Shown here: positions 44,864 through 53,465 of the stretch, piece by piece
How positions within the stretch are numbered: the stretch's first letter is position 1
Layout: every line of letters starts with the position of its first letter
Assembly: GCA_966211765.1 (NCBI GenBank)
Contig: CBIHOV010000001.1
Location: 372,001-436,000, forward strand
Length of the DNA stretch: 64,000 nucleotides
Direction of reading: 5' to 3'
Source: Paraflavitalea sp966211765
GTDB lineage: Bacteria > Bacteroidota > Bacteroidia > Chitinophagales > Chitinophagaceae
Translations under genes and position numbers: made by a program
The notes under the pieces: model-generated
Database searches by the model: none
What the model was told of the DNA's origin: nothing
Seen by the model: the letters and a program-made list of their open reading frames with translations, nothing else

Positions 44864-45037
44864 GCACTCATATTTCAACCGCCTATTGATTTGATATTCT
44901 ACTCTTAAAGTTTTATTCGCCTCAGCAAGGCCATCTTGCCAAAACTAACTCAATCCGAACCTGATTCTTTTTTATTGTAATTAATTGATCGCATTTGCTG
45001 GCGGCGGAATTCCTTAAAACAAGACAAATACTCATGT

Positions 45038-46234
45038 ATGAAACGAAAGACCTTTAAACTGACTGCTGCATTATTGTTAATGGCGGGGTTGAATTCATTG
45101 ACTGCTCAGGATACACAGCCGATAAATGTGGTTACCACGGCTGTTCCCTTTTTACGGATTTCTCCTGATGCAAGGGCCGGTGGTATGGGCGATCTTGGCG
45201 TAGCTACTTCTCCTGATGCTAATTCAGCATTCTGGAACCTCGCTAAAACACCCTTTGCCCAGAAAAACTTTAGTGTTGGTTTAACGTATACGCCCTGGTT
45301 AAAAGACCTGGGATTGAATGATGTATACCTGTTGGCCTTAGCCGGTTATTATAAGCTGGATGATTTGCAGGCCGTGTCTGCATCGGTCAGGTATTTCAGC
45401 CTTGGTAATATACAGTTTACCAATCCCAATGGTGATTATTGGGGAGATGGCCGTCCACGTGAGTTTGGTGTAGATGTTGGTTATTCCCGTAAATTGTCTG
45501 ATAAGATCAGTCTTGGTGTAGCCCTCCGTTATATCAATTCCAACCTGGCTGCAGGCGCTCCTTCTACCGGTACCGCTTACAAAGCCGGTAGTACCGTAGC
45601 TGGTGATCTGTCCTTCTTTTATACCGGTGTTCGTGAATCTGGTAATGGATGGAGCTTTGGCGCCGTGTTGAGCAACCTGGGTGGTAAAGTTGGTTATACC
45701 AATGATGCCCAGCAAAGGGATTATATTCCAGCCAACCTGAGCCTCGGTACTACTTACACAGCAGCGATCGATGAAACCAATAAGATCCAGTTTGGTATTG
45801 ATGTGCATAAGCTGTTGGTGCCCACACCGCCCCAATTTAGTGCTACAGGCAATTCCAATTATGATGATAGCGTAAATAATATCCTTGTTACCAAGTACAG
45901 AGATAAAGGCGTGCTCGGCAGCTGGTTCAGCTCCTTTGGAGATGCACCCGGCGGCTTTAGCGAAGAGCTGAAAGAGTTCCAGGTATCATTGGGAGCCGAG
46001 TATAGCTACAATGACCAGTTCTTTGTGCGGGCCGGGTATTTTTATGAGGACAAAAGCAAAGGCAACCGTAAATATTTCACAGTAGGTCTGGGTCTTAAAT
46101 ACAATGTCTTTGGTCTTAACTTCTCTTATCTTGTACCTTCAGGTTCCGGTGTAAACAGGAATCCATTGTCCAATACCCTTCGTTTTGGATTGGTATTTGA
46201 CCTGGATGAGGGTGGAAGTACGACAGGCAATTAA
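45038..46234 (+). CDS. porV: Type IX secretion outer-membrane protein PorV (LptO)
   Basis: A 398-residue FadL-like outer-membrane barrel. PorV shuttles cargo from the SprA translocon to the PorU sortase. A signal peptide (about 1-23) is followed by the diagnostic VPFLRISPDARAGGMGDLGVATSPDANSAFWN. The barrel strands end in GLNFSYLVPSG ... NTLRFGLVFDL. A strong terminator follows. Confidence 0.95.
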   Translation: MKRKTFKLTAALLLMAGLNSLTAQDTQPINVVTTAVPFLRISPDARAGGMGDLGVATSPDANSAFWNLAKTPFAQKNFSVGLTYTPWLKDLGLNDVYLLALAGYYKLDDLQAVSASVRYFSLGNIQFTNPNGDYWGDGRPREFGVDVGYSRKLSDKISLGVALRYINSNLAAGAPSTGTAYKAGSTVAGDLSFFYTGVRESGNGWSFGAVLSNLGGKVGYTNDAQQRDYIPANLSLGTTYTAAIDETNKIQFGIDVHKLLVPTPPQFSATGNSNYDDSVNNILVTKYRDKGVLGSWFSSFGDAPGGFSEELKEFQVSLGAEYSYNDQFFVRAGYFYEDKSKGNRKYFTVGLGLKYNVFGLNFSYLVPSGSGVNRNPLSNTLRFGLVFDLDEGGSTTGN

Positions 46235-46263
46235 TGTCAGCTGCTATTTATTGAATATATTTG

Positions 46264-46292
46264 AAGCGCTCCGGCCTCCGGAGCGCTTTTTT
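46264..46292 (+). terminator. Rho-independent terminator of porV
   Basis: Perfect 11-bp stem AAGCGCTCCGG / CCGGAGCGCTT, 3-nt loop, T6 run. Confidence 0.93.
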
Positions 46293-46337
46293 ATTTCGGC
46301 CCTTTTCCAATTTTCTAATTTTCAAATTACCTGATTA

Positions 46338-46814
46338 ATGTTTCGAATAGGCTTTGGTATAGATTTTCATCAAATGGTTGAAGGCAGACAACTATGGATT
46401 GGTGGTGTAAACATTCCCCATCACAAGGGAGCCCTGGGGCACAGTGATGCAGATGTATTGCTGCATGCTATTTGTGATGCTTTGCTGGGGGCATTGGCAT
46501 TGGGAGATATCGGTATTCATTTTCCCAATACAGATCCTGCTTATAAGGACATCGATAGCAAGATATTGCTGCAACATACCTATGCGCTGATCAAAGCAAA
46601 GAATTACCGCGTGGTAAATGTGGATTCTTCCATATGCCTGGAAGCGCCAAAGATCAAAAAGCACTCCGGGGAAATGCGCAAGGTGATTGCTGGTATCCTT
46701 GAAATTACCGAAGAGGATGTTTCTGTAAAAGCCACAACTACTGAACAGATGGGATTTGTGGGGCGGGAAGAAGGATTGGTGGCCTATGCCAATGTACTGC
46801 TGCAAAAATCCTAA
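46338..46814 (+). CDS. ispF: 2-C-methyl-D-erythritol 2,4-cyclodiphosphate synthase
   Basis: A 158-residue enzyme of the MEP isoprenoid pathway that forms the cyclodiphosphate and releases CMP. The zinc ligands are in GIDFHQMVEG (Asp, His) and the second histidine is in GHSDADVLLHAICDALLGA. FPNTDPAYKDIDSK and KATTTEQMGFVGREEG are typical. It precedes dut by 18 nt. Confidence 0.96.
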   Translation: MFRIGFGIDFHQMVEGRQLWIGGVNIPHHKGALGHSDADVLLHAICDALLGALALGDIGIHFPNTDPAYKDIDSKILLQHTYALIKAKNYRVVNVDSSICLEAPKIKKHSGEMRKVIAGILEITEEDVSVKATTTEQMGFVGREEGLVAYANVLLQKS

Positions 46815-46820
46815 ATCCTT

Positions 46821-46828
46821 TACCTTTG
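46821..46828 (+). promoter_or_regulatory. -7 element abutting dut
   Basis: TACCTTTG ends 4 nt before the dut ATG. The sequence up to the start (TTTGCGCCATG) is identical to the one before kdsA. Confidence 0.45.
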
Positions 46829-46832
46829 CGCC

Positions 46833-47276
46833 ATGTCAAAAATTCAAGTAAAGATTATCAATCAATCGTCCAATCCTTTACCCGAATACAGCACAGCGGG
46901 GTCGGCTGGGATGGACCTGCGGGCTAACCTGGAAACACCCGTAGTACTCAAATCACTTGAACGTTCCTTAATTCCTACGGGTCTGTTCATCGAACTGCCC
47001 GACGGTTACGAAGCACAAGTGAGGCCACGCAGCGGGCTTGCCATCAAACAAGGGCTTACCTGCTTAAATTCGCCCGGCACTATTGATGCTGATTACCGGG
47101 GCGAGGTCAAGGTTATCCTGATCAACCTGTCGCACGAACCACAAACCATTCAGCATGGCGACCGCATTGCTCAAATGGTAGTACACAGTGTAGGTCAGGT
47201 AGCCTGGGAACCTGTCAGTGAAATTGGAGTAACCCAGCGCAATGATGGTGGCTTTGGGCACACTGGTAAATCGTGA
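46833..47276 (+). CDS. dut: dUTP diphosphatase
   Basis: A 147-residue trimeric dUTPase that removes dUTP and supplies dUMP. All five motifs are visible: AGSAGMDLRA, PRSGLAIK, LNSPGTIDADYRGEV, GDRIAQMVV and the C-terminal P-loop-like RNDGGFGHTGKS. A -7 box abuts the start, although the gene is only 18 nt after ispF, so it may be read both in the operon and alone. Confidence 0.96.
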   Translation: MSKIQVKIINQSSNPLPEYSTAGSAGMDLRANLETPVVLKSLERSLIPTGLFIELPDGYEAQVRPRSGLAIKQGLTCLNSPGTIDADYRGEVKVILINLSHEPQTIQHGDRIAQMVVHSVGQVAWEPVSEIGVTQRNDGGFGHTGKS

Positions 47277-47307
47277 TAAGCTACTTCTGAACTATATATT
47301 TTTCTTT

Positions 47308-48141
47308 ATGACATATATTAAATGGTTAGGGCTGTTTGCCGTTCTGATTGTGGCCATCCAGGTTAGTAGCTGCCGGTCTACCAGGAAGATCCAGACCGCA
47401 ATCACCAAAAAAGATACTACCGTAGTAGTGGTGGTGCCTGAAGTGGACAGAAAAGCCGATTCCACGAAATACATTCAACAGGTTTTCCAGTCAGTTCAGA
47501 GCAACCGTATCAATAATTTCCGCTCGATGACAGCCAAGGTGAAAGTGGATTATAAAGGATCCGACGGCAAAAAGCTCGATTTTACCGCCAATGTGAGGGT
47601 CCAGAAAGACAGCGCTATCTGGATCATCGTGAATACAATTATCGGGGAAGCACTGAGGGCCATGGTTACACGGGATAGTGTAAAAGTGTTGTACAAAATG
47701 GACAAGATCGTTCAACTAAGGTCCATTGAATACCTCCAGGAAGTGACAAAGATCCCTTTCTCTTATTATGAGATGCAGGACCTCCTATTGGGCAATCCCA
47801 TCTACCTGGATAGCAATATCGTATCCTATAAGAACGAAGAGAAGACCATTTCCCTGATGAGCGTAGGCTCCCTTTTCAAGCATTTTCTTACCGTATTCAG
47901 GAATGACTATGCCCTCCAGCACAGCAAACTGGACGATGTGGATGTAATAAGGGCCCGTACCTGTGATATTACTTATGGCGATTATGAGGCTAAGAACGGG
48001 ATCAATTTTTCCAAATACCGCAAGATCGTGGTATCGGAAAAATCGAAGCTGGAAATAGAGCTCCAATTCAAGCAGTTTGATTTTATTAACGAACAATTAA
48101 GCTTTCCCTTCCCTATTCCGAAAAATTATAAACGTCAATAA
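47308..48141 (+). CDS. DUF4292 lipoprotein
   Basis: A 277-residue lipoprotein (VSSC lipobox, Cys about 22) with a DUF4292 domain, an LolA/LolB-like beta fold. Recognisable parts are NRINNFRSMTAKVKVDY, SAIWIIVNTIIGEALRAMVTRDSVKVL and YLQEVTKIPFSYYEMQDLLLGNP. The fold and the outer-membrane anchoring suggest lipoprotein or lipid handling, which is inferred. The start at 47308 gives the lipoprotein signal; longer frames overlap dut. The gene order with the EnvC-like gene is common in the phylum. Confidence 0.88.
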   Translation: MTYIKWLGLFAVLIVAIQVSSCRSTRKIQTAITKKDTTVVVVVPEVDRKADSTKYIQQVFQSVQSNRINNFRSMTAKVKVDYKGSDGKKLDFTANVRVQKDSAIWIIVNTIIGEALRAMVTRDSVKVLYKMDKIVQLRSIEYLQEVTKIPFSYYEMQDLLLGNPIYLDSNIVSYKNEEKTISLMSVGSLFKHFLTVFRNDYALQHSKLDDVDVIRARTCDITYGDYEAKNGINFSKYRKIVVSEKSKLEIELQFKQFDFINEQLSFPFPIPKNYKRQ

Positions 48142-48237
48142 ACGTTATAGGTATGCAATCTTTAGGCTTCCTGAAGCGTTGCTGTATAGATTAGCTCCCT
48201 GGTATAACCGCTTTTTTAACGTGTAAAAAGTTCCGTC

Positions 48238-49557
48238 ATGCTCAAAACACTATTTTCCTGTTTAATGATCCTTGTTTTCTCCGGCACCCTGCTGGCACAA
48301 ACCAGTGATGACCTGAGAAAGAAACAGGCTGATATTCAACGAGAAATAGATGAATTGAGGCAATCTCTGAATGATACCAAGAAAAATAAGAAAGCCGGCT
48401 TGGGTCAATTGTCCCTCATTACCAAAAAGCTGCGCCTGCGCGAACAGGCTATCAATAATATCAACGACCAGATCAATGTGATCCAGGGCAATATCAGCCA
48501 GTCGCGCAATGAAATTACCCGCCTGAAGCAGGAATTGGATACCCTGAAGATCCAGTATGAGAAAAGTGTGGTGTATGCATATAAGAACCGCAGTAATTAT
48601 GACTTCCTGAATTTTATATTCTCTGCCGCCAGTTTTAATGATGCCCTGAAGCGAATTGAGTACCTCAAATCCTACCGCCAGTACCGCGAACAACAGGCTA
48701 CTTCTATTAAAAGCACCCAGTTGTCACTGCAGGGAAAGATCTCCGGTCTGGAAAGTACCCAGAAACGCAAAAGTGACGCCCTGGTAGAACAGCAAAAGGA
48801 AAAAGTAGTGTTGGTGGAAGAACGTAAAGAAAAAGACGAAATCGTAAATAAGCTCAAAGCCCGCGAGCGTGAATTGACAAAAGAGCTCACCGATAAACAA
48901 AGGGCAGATAAAAAACTGCGCGATGGTATCATGGCAGCTATCCGTCGGGAAGCGGACAAAGCGAGAGCTGAGGCAAAACGCCGGGAAAAAGAAGAAGCTG
49001 CGGCAGCAGCAGCTGCTGCAAAAAAAGCGGCTGCGAATCCCAGCACTTCCAGCCCAAATCCCAATACGACAGCCGCTACTACACCTTCCAGACCAGCGCC
49101 TGTTAAATCAAAAAGTGTGTTTGATGCCACGCCGGAAGGGGAACTGATCTCTGATAATTTTGAAAAGAACCGTGGTAAGCTACCCTGGCCTGTAGACAAA
49201 GGACAGATCAAGATCCATTTTGGTCCTTACAGGATTGAAGCGATAAAGATTACCGGTAACAATCCAGGTCTTACCATTGAAACCGAAGAAGGGGCAGCTG
49301 TAAAAGCAGTATTTGATGGTGAAGTTATTTCCGTATTTGAAGTAGATGGCAGCAGTGCGGTATTTGTACGCCATGGTAAATACTTTACTACTTATAGTAA
49401 CCTGAATGGAGTAACAGTAGGAAGGAACCAACAGGTGAAAGCCGGTCAGGTATTGGGTAAAGCAGCTTCCAATACCGAAGGGAACGGCGAGATCGAATTT
49501 GTATTAATGCAGGATACCCGCAACCTCGATCCGGAGCCCTGGATCAGGAGGAGATAA
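48238..49557 (+). CDS. EnvC-like murein hydrolase activator (degenerate LytM domain)
   Basis: A 439-residue exported protein: signal peptide (about 1-20), long coiled coil (about 21-240, with heptad-rich Lys/Gln/Glu stretches), an Ala/Lys-rich linker, and a C-terminal LytM/M23 domain (about 335-439). The zinc ligands of active M23 peptidases are missing. The usual HxGxD is GLTIETEEG and the final HxH is replaced by GEIEFVL, while only the VRHGKYFTTYSNL histidine remains. This matches EnvC-type activators that regulate amidases during division. It is followed by a strong terminator. Confidence 0.88.
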   Translation: MLKTLFSCLMILVFSGTLLAQTSDDLRKKQADIQREIDELRQSLNDTKKNKKAGLGQLSLITKKLRLREQAINNINDQINVIQGNISQSRNEITRLKQELDTLKIQYEKSVVYAYKNRSNYDFLNFIFSAASFNDALKRIEYLKSYRQYREQQATSIKSTQLSLQGKISGLESTQKRKSDALVEQQKEKVVLVEERKEKDEIVNKLKARERELTKELTDKQRADKKLRDGIMAAIRREADKARAEAKRREKEEAAAAAAAAKKAAANPSTSSPNPNTTAATTPSRPAPVKSKSVFDATPEGELISDNFEKNRGKLPWPVDKGQIKIHFGPYRIEAIKITGNNPGLTIETEEGAAVKAVFDGEVISVFEVDGSSAVFVRHGKYFTTYSNLNGVTVGRNQQVKAGQVLGKAASNTEGNGEIEFVLMQDTRNLDPEPWIRRR

Positions 49558-49582
49558 CCGATCAATCTTTTAATTAATATTT

Positions 49583-49607
49583 AACCCCGCCAAAAGCGGG
49601 GTTTTTT
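49583..49607 (+). terminator. Rho-independent terminator after the EnvC-like gene
   Basis: AACCCCGC / GCGGGGTT stem, CAAAA loop, T run. Confidence 0.92.
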
Positions 49608-49631
49608 CTTGAGCAGAAGCTGTTCAGGCAT

Positions 49632-50750
49632 TTACAGAAACCGATTGTACAAGGCCTCATACTGAGGTACGATCCTGTCGATATCAAACAAACGGGCATG
49701 GGCTGCCGCATTTTGCTTAAACTGTTGAAGCTTTTCAGCGTCCGATAAGAGCTCTATGGCGTACCGGCCCATGGTATCTACGTCTCCCACATTGGCCAGG
49801 TATCCGGTTTGTCCATGTACATTGATCTCGGGCAAGCCACCGGCATTGGTAGAAATAACCGGTACACCGGCTGCCATTGCTTCCAGGGCTGCCAAACCAA
49901 AGCTTTCATAATCGGAGGTGAGCAGGAACAGATCGGCAATTGCCAAAATATCTTCCATTTGCTCTTGTTTTCCTACAAACCGGGTTTCATCGCATATGCC
50001 CAGTTCACGGCAGAGGCTTTCCGCAGCGGGACGCTCGGGACCATCACCCACAAACAATAATTTACTGGGCACTTTCTTGACTGTTTCTGCAAATATCATG
50101 ACCACATCCTGCACACGCTTCAACTTCCGGAAGTTAGAAGCGTGCAGCAATATCTTCTCTCCATTGGGCGCGATCACGCGACGGAAAGCATCGATCGGTT
50201 TCTTATTGAACCGTTTTACATCTACAAAGTTTTGGATCACTTCTATTTCTTTCCCGATCTTGAAGTTCTTATAGGTTTCATCGCGCAGGTTATTGGATAC
50301 TGCGGTAATCGCATCACTTTCGTTGATGGAAAAAGTGACTACCGGCGCAAAGGTCTTGTCTTTGCCCACCAGCGTAATATCCGTGCCATGCAGGGTGGTT
50401 ACCACCGGTATTTTCTTCCCCTGTTTTTCCAGGATCATCTTGGCCATATAAGCCGCAGAAGCGTGTGGAATGGCATAATGTACATGCAACAGATCAATAT
50501 TGCTGTTTACGATCACATCTACCATCGTACTTGCCAGGGCAGTTTCGTACGGGGGATAATCAAATAACGGATAGTGGGGTACCCTCACTTCGTGGTAGAA
50601 AATATTGGCATTGAACTCACTCAATCTCACTGGTTGCTGATAGGTAATAAAGTGTACCTGGTGGCCTTTATCTGCAAGGGCTTTCCCCAGTTCTGTTGCC
50701 AATACACCACTACCACCGAACGTAGGATAACAAACAATACCAATACGCAT
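49632..50750 (-). CDS. bshA: N-acetyl-alpha-D-glucosaminyl L-malate synthase
   Basis: A 372-residue GT4 glycosyltransferase that links UDP-GlcNAc to L-malate, the first step of bacillithiol synthesis. The N-terminal MRIGIVCYPTFGGSGVLATELG and HVHYAIPHASAAYMAK are BshA signatures. The C-terminal Rossmann domain has LFVGDGPERP and the nucleotide-binding ESFGLAALEAMAAGVPVISTNAGGLPEI with the conserved glutamates. It implies that this organism uses bacillithiol, whose cysteine part draws on the sulfur pathway encoded in the same window. Confidence 0.94.
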   Translation of the reverse strand: MRIGIVCYPTFGGSGVLATELGKALADKGHQVHFITYQQPVRLSEFNANIFYHEVRVPHYPLFDYPPYETALASTMVDVIVNSNIDLLHVHYAIPHASAAYMAKMILEKQGKKIPVVTTLHGTDITLVGKDKTFAPVVTFSINESDAITAVSNNLRDETYKNFKIGKEIEVIQNFVDVKRFNKKPIDAFRRVIAPNGEKILLHASNFRKLKRVQDVVMIFAETVKKVPSKLLFVGDGPERPAAESLCRELGICDETRFVGKQEQMEDILAIADLFLLTSDYESFGLAALEAMAAGVPVISTNAGGLPEINVHGQTGYLANVGDVDTMGRYAIELLSDAEKLQQFKQNAAAHARLFDIDRIVPQYEALYNRFL

Positions 50751-50825
50751 ACGCTGCTTTAATTATTTGAGGCTGTGAAGGTAAATGAATTAGTTTGGAA
50801 TTAACTTTAGCCCAAATTAACACCT

Positions 50826-52193
50826 ATGATCCGTAGAATGTTCACTTTCTGTTTATTGGCAGTCTCTCTGCCAACCCTGGCCCTACAGGAGGACTCCCTC
50901 CGGATACGTGCAATAGCCGATGAGATCCTGGAGAATGGAAAAGCCTACGAAAACCTGCGGGTACTGACCAAGCAGGTGGGGGCCCGCCTGGCAGGTTCTC
51001 CCGGCATGTACAAAGCTGAAGCCTGGGGAAAGAAGACCCTGGAGCAATCGGGTGCTGATAAAGTGTGGTTACAGGAATGTATGGTGCCACATTGGGTACG
51101 TGGGGGAAAAGATGAGGCCTATGTAAGTGGAACGGCTAAGAACACGCCCCTCGACATACTTGCCCTGGGTGGTTCGGTAGGTACTGGCTCCAAAGGAGTG
51201 AAAGCACCGGTAATCCTCATCAACAACTTCGAAGAACTAGAGCAGCGCAAAGAAGAGATAAAGGGAAAGATCGTTTTCTACAATTATAAGTTCAACAATA
51301 AGCTGGTAAAGACTTTCCTGGCCTATGGCGATGCCGGCAAATACCGGGGTCAGGGGCCAAGCCGGGCGGCAAAATATGGTGCTGTGGCTGTATTGGTTCG
51401 CTCTATGAGTAATGCAGCCGACAACAACCCGCATACCGGCGGGACCAGTTATAATGATTCTTTTCCCAAAATCCCTGCTGCTGCCTTAGGCCTGATAGAC
51501 GCCGATAAACTAGCGGCTCTTATCAATGCCAATAAGAATACCAATGTGTTTATAAAAACCATGGCTAAAACCTTGCCTGATACGGTAGGGCACAACGTGA
51601 TCGGTGAATGGAAGGGCACTGAATTTCCGGAACAGATCATTACCATTGGAGGGCATCTTGATTCCTGGGATCCGGCAGAAGGGGCGCATGATGATGGCGC
51701 AGGCTGTGTACAATCCATAGAGGTATTGCGGGCGCTGAAGGCTATTGGGTATAGACCCAGGCACACCATTCGGATCGTATTATTTGCCAATGAGGAAAAT
51801 GGTTTGCGGGGCGGCACTAAATATGCGGCAGAGGCCAAGGCAAAAGGTGAGCAACATTATTTCGCACTTGAAAGCGATAACGGTGGCTTTACCCCCCGGG
51901 GAATTGGTTTTACCGTATCGGCCGACCAATTGACTAAAATACGGCAGTGGGCGCCCTTATTTATTCCCTATGGTGTATCAGAGCTGAACCAGGGTGGTGG
52001 CGGCGCCGATATTGGTCCCTTGAACAGGACGTTCCAGACACCGTTGGCAGGCTTACAGCCCGACTCACAGCGGTATTTTGATATTCACCATGCCCGCAGC
52101 GATGTTTTTGAAGCCGTCAACAAAAGGGAATTGGAACTGGGTGCTGTCAATATGGCCGCATTGATTTATCTTGTTGATAAATACGGATTGTAA
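50826..52193 (+). CDS. M28-family metallopeptidase with PA domain
   Basis: A 455-residue exported aminopeptidase-type enzyme. A signal peptide (about 1-20) is followed by a PA insert (about 130-260). The dizinc site is present: GGHLDSWDPAEGAHDDGAG (His, Asp), FANEENGLRGGTKYA (catalytic and metal Glu), ALESDNGG (Asp) and DIHHARSDVFEAV (His). The length and order match carboxypeptidase Q-like M28 enzymes. It is probably periplasmic or outer-membrane associated. The next gene starts 1 nt after its stop codon. Confidence 0.92.
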   Translation: MIRRMFTFCLLAVSLPTLALQEDSLRIRAIADEILENGKAYENLRVLTKQVGARLAGSPGMYKAEAWGKKTLEQSGADKVWLQECMVPHWVRGGKDEAYVSGTAKNTPLDILALGGSVGTGSKGVKAPVILINNFEELEQRKEEIKGKIVFYNYKFNNKLVKTFLAYGDAGKYRGQGPSRAAKYGAVAVLVRSMSNAADNNPHTGGTSYNDSFPKIPAAALGLIDADKLAALINANKNTNVFIKTMAKTLPDTVGHNVIGEWKGTEFPEQIITIGGHLDSWDPAEGAHDDGAGCVQSIEVLRALKAIGYRPRHTIRIVLFANEENGLRGGTKYAAEAKAKGEQHYFALESDNGGFTPRGIGFTVSADQLTKIRQWAPLFIPYGVSELNQGGGGADIGPLNRTFQTPLAGLQPDSQRYFDIHHARSDVFEAVNKRELELGAVNMAALIYLVDKYGL

Positions 52194-52194
52194 T

Positions 52195-52584
52195 ATGAAA
52201 GCAAAGCACTACATCATTCTAAGTTTGCTGATTATTTTAGTAGGGTTTGTTTATTTCCGCTTTTACTGGGTTTTTGCTGAGGGCACGAAAGCCGGTATAC
52301 TCAATACCTTTCAAAAGAAAGGGTACATTTTCAAAACTTATGAAGGGAAGATTATCCAGAGTGGCTTTAAGGTCAACGTGCAGAGTAATGAATTTGAGTT
52401 TAGTGTGCAGAGCGAATCTGTAGCCAAAACCTTGCTGGAAAATTCAGGTAAAGATGTCGAGCTGCATTATAAAAGTTATTTTGGAGCGTTGCCCTGGCGC
52501 GGTATGCAAAAGTTTATTGTAGACAGTGTATATGAAGTTAGGGGCACCAATGGAGAAACCATTCTCAGTCCTAAAAGTAAATAA
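52195..52584 (+). CDS. Small membrane-anchored conserved protein
   Basis: A 129-residue protein with one N-terminal membrane helix (about 5-25) and a soluble domain with a pattern of beta strands (GYIFKTYEGKIIQSGF; VELHYKSYFGALPWRGM). Similar short proteins in Bacteroidota databases often carry the label 6-phosphogluconate dehydrogenase. I see no Rossmann motif here and do not believe that label. It starts 1 nt after the M28 gene and ends before a terminator. The function is unknown. Confidence 0.75.
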   Translation: MKAKHYIILSLLIILVGFVYFRFYWVFAEGTKAGILNTFQKKGYIFKTYEGKIIQSGFKVNVQSNEFEFSVQSESVAKTLLENSGKDVELHYKSYFGALPWRGMQKFIVDSVYEVRGTNGETILSPKSK

Positions 52585-52587
52585 ATA

Positions 52588-52620
52588 AAAGGTCCGGTTG
52601 GCTACGCCACCCGGACCTTT
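52588..52620 (+). terminator. Stem-loop terminator after the small membrane protein gene
   Basis: AAAGGTCCGG / CCGGACCTTT arms with an inner TGGC/GCCA stem. The flanks are A-rich on the left and T-rich on the right, so it could also serve the convergent gene. Confidence 0.8.
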
Positions 52621-52648
52621 GTTATAGCGTAGCGAACGTTGTATTTCT

Positions 52649-52660
52649 ATTCTGTATTCT
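52649..52660. repeat. ATTCTGTATTCT intergenic 12-mer (copy 2)
   Basis: An exact 12-nt copy shared with 36104-36115 (reverse) and 55013-55024. Confidence 0.4.
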
Positions 52661-53384
52661 ATCCCTTTTCTCCCTGCCCCAGTAAGCAAAATACAGTTGG
52701 CCGTTTATGCAGGTCTGGTATACCCTGTTTCCACTCACCCATTGTTTTGGTTTGAATAAACTCAGTAGCTGCCGTAAGGTCTGTTGCTATGCATAGCCGT
52801 GTAGCTGGCCTGCAGGCTTTGATCAGTGTTTCCAGCAGCTGGTTGTTGCGGTAAGGTGTTTCTATAAACAATTGGGTGCATTGTTTGCGGGCCGATTCAG
52901 CTTCCAGGTCGCGGATCGTCTTCATGCGGTGTCCTGTATCAATCGGTAAGTAACCTACAAACTGAAATTGCTGGCCATTCATACCACTGGCCATGAGGGC
53001 CAGAAGGATGGCGCTGGGGCCTGTTAGCGGCTTTACCAGGGCCTTGACCTCGTGCGCTACTCCTACCAGTATTTGTCCGGGATCGGCCACTCCCGGGCAG
53101 CCGGCTTCACTGATAATACCTATATGCTTGCCTTCTTTCAGGTATTTTTTAAATTGCGAGCGTACAAAGTCTTCGGCCTTATGGATAGTGATCCATTGGT
53201 AATCATCGATCACCATTTCTTTCCAAAGCGTTTTCAGGTAACGCCGGGCGCTCCGTTCATTCTCTACAAAAAATACCTGGCATTCCTTTACGGCTGCCAG
53301 TACATAGGCCGGAATAGTCTCTGTGGCAGTTTCATGTAAAAATGAAGGTATGAGGTATACTGTGGGCGTTGTTGTTGCATTCAT
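52659..53384 (-). CDS. RsmI-like SAM-dependent methyltransferase
   Basis: A 241-residue tetrapyrrole-methylase-fold protein related to RsmI, the 16S rRNA 2'-O-ribose methyltransferase. HIGIISEAGCPGVADPGQILV and LTGPSAILLALMASGMNGQQFQFVGYLP are shared with RsmI. The N terminus lacks the usual LYIVPTPIGNL opening, so it is a divergent paralogue common in Bacteroidota and its RNA target is uncertain. It overlaps no neighbour. Confidence 0.85.
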   Translation of the reverse strand: MNATTTPTVYLIPSFLHETATETIPAYVLAAVKECQVFFVENERSARRYLKTLWKEMVIDDYQWITIHKAEDFVRSQFKKYLKEGKHIGIISEAGCPGVADPGQILVGVAHEVKALVKPLTGPSAILLALMASGMNGQQFQFVGYLPIDTGHRMKTIRDLEAESARKQCTQLFIETPYRNNQLLETLIKACRPATRLCIATDLTAATEFIQTKTMGEWKQGIPDLHKRPTVFCLLGQGEKG

Positions 53385-53465
53385 GTGGCCGTAAAATTAG
53401 TGCAAAAACAGGTGGTAGCTGTAAAGGCAGCTATTTGTCCGGAAAGAACCCTTCATCCGGGATAC

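Noticed and set aside
52195..52584. 6-phosphogluconate dehydrogenase as the identity of the small membrane protein
   Set aside because: The protein is 129 residues with one membrane helix and no nucleotide-binding motif, so the label commonly attached to such proteins is unsupported.
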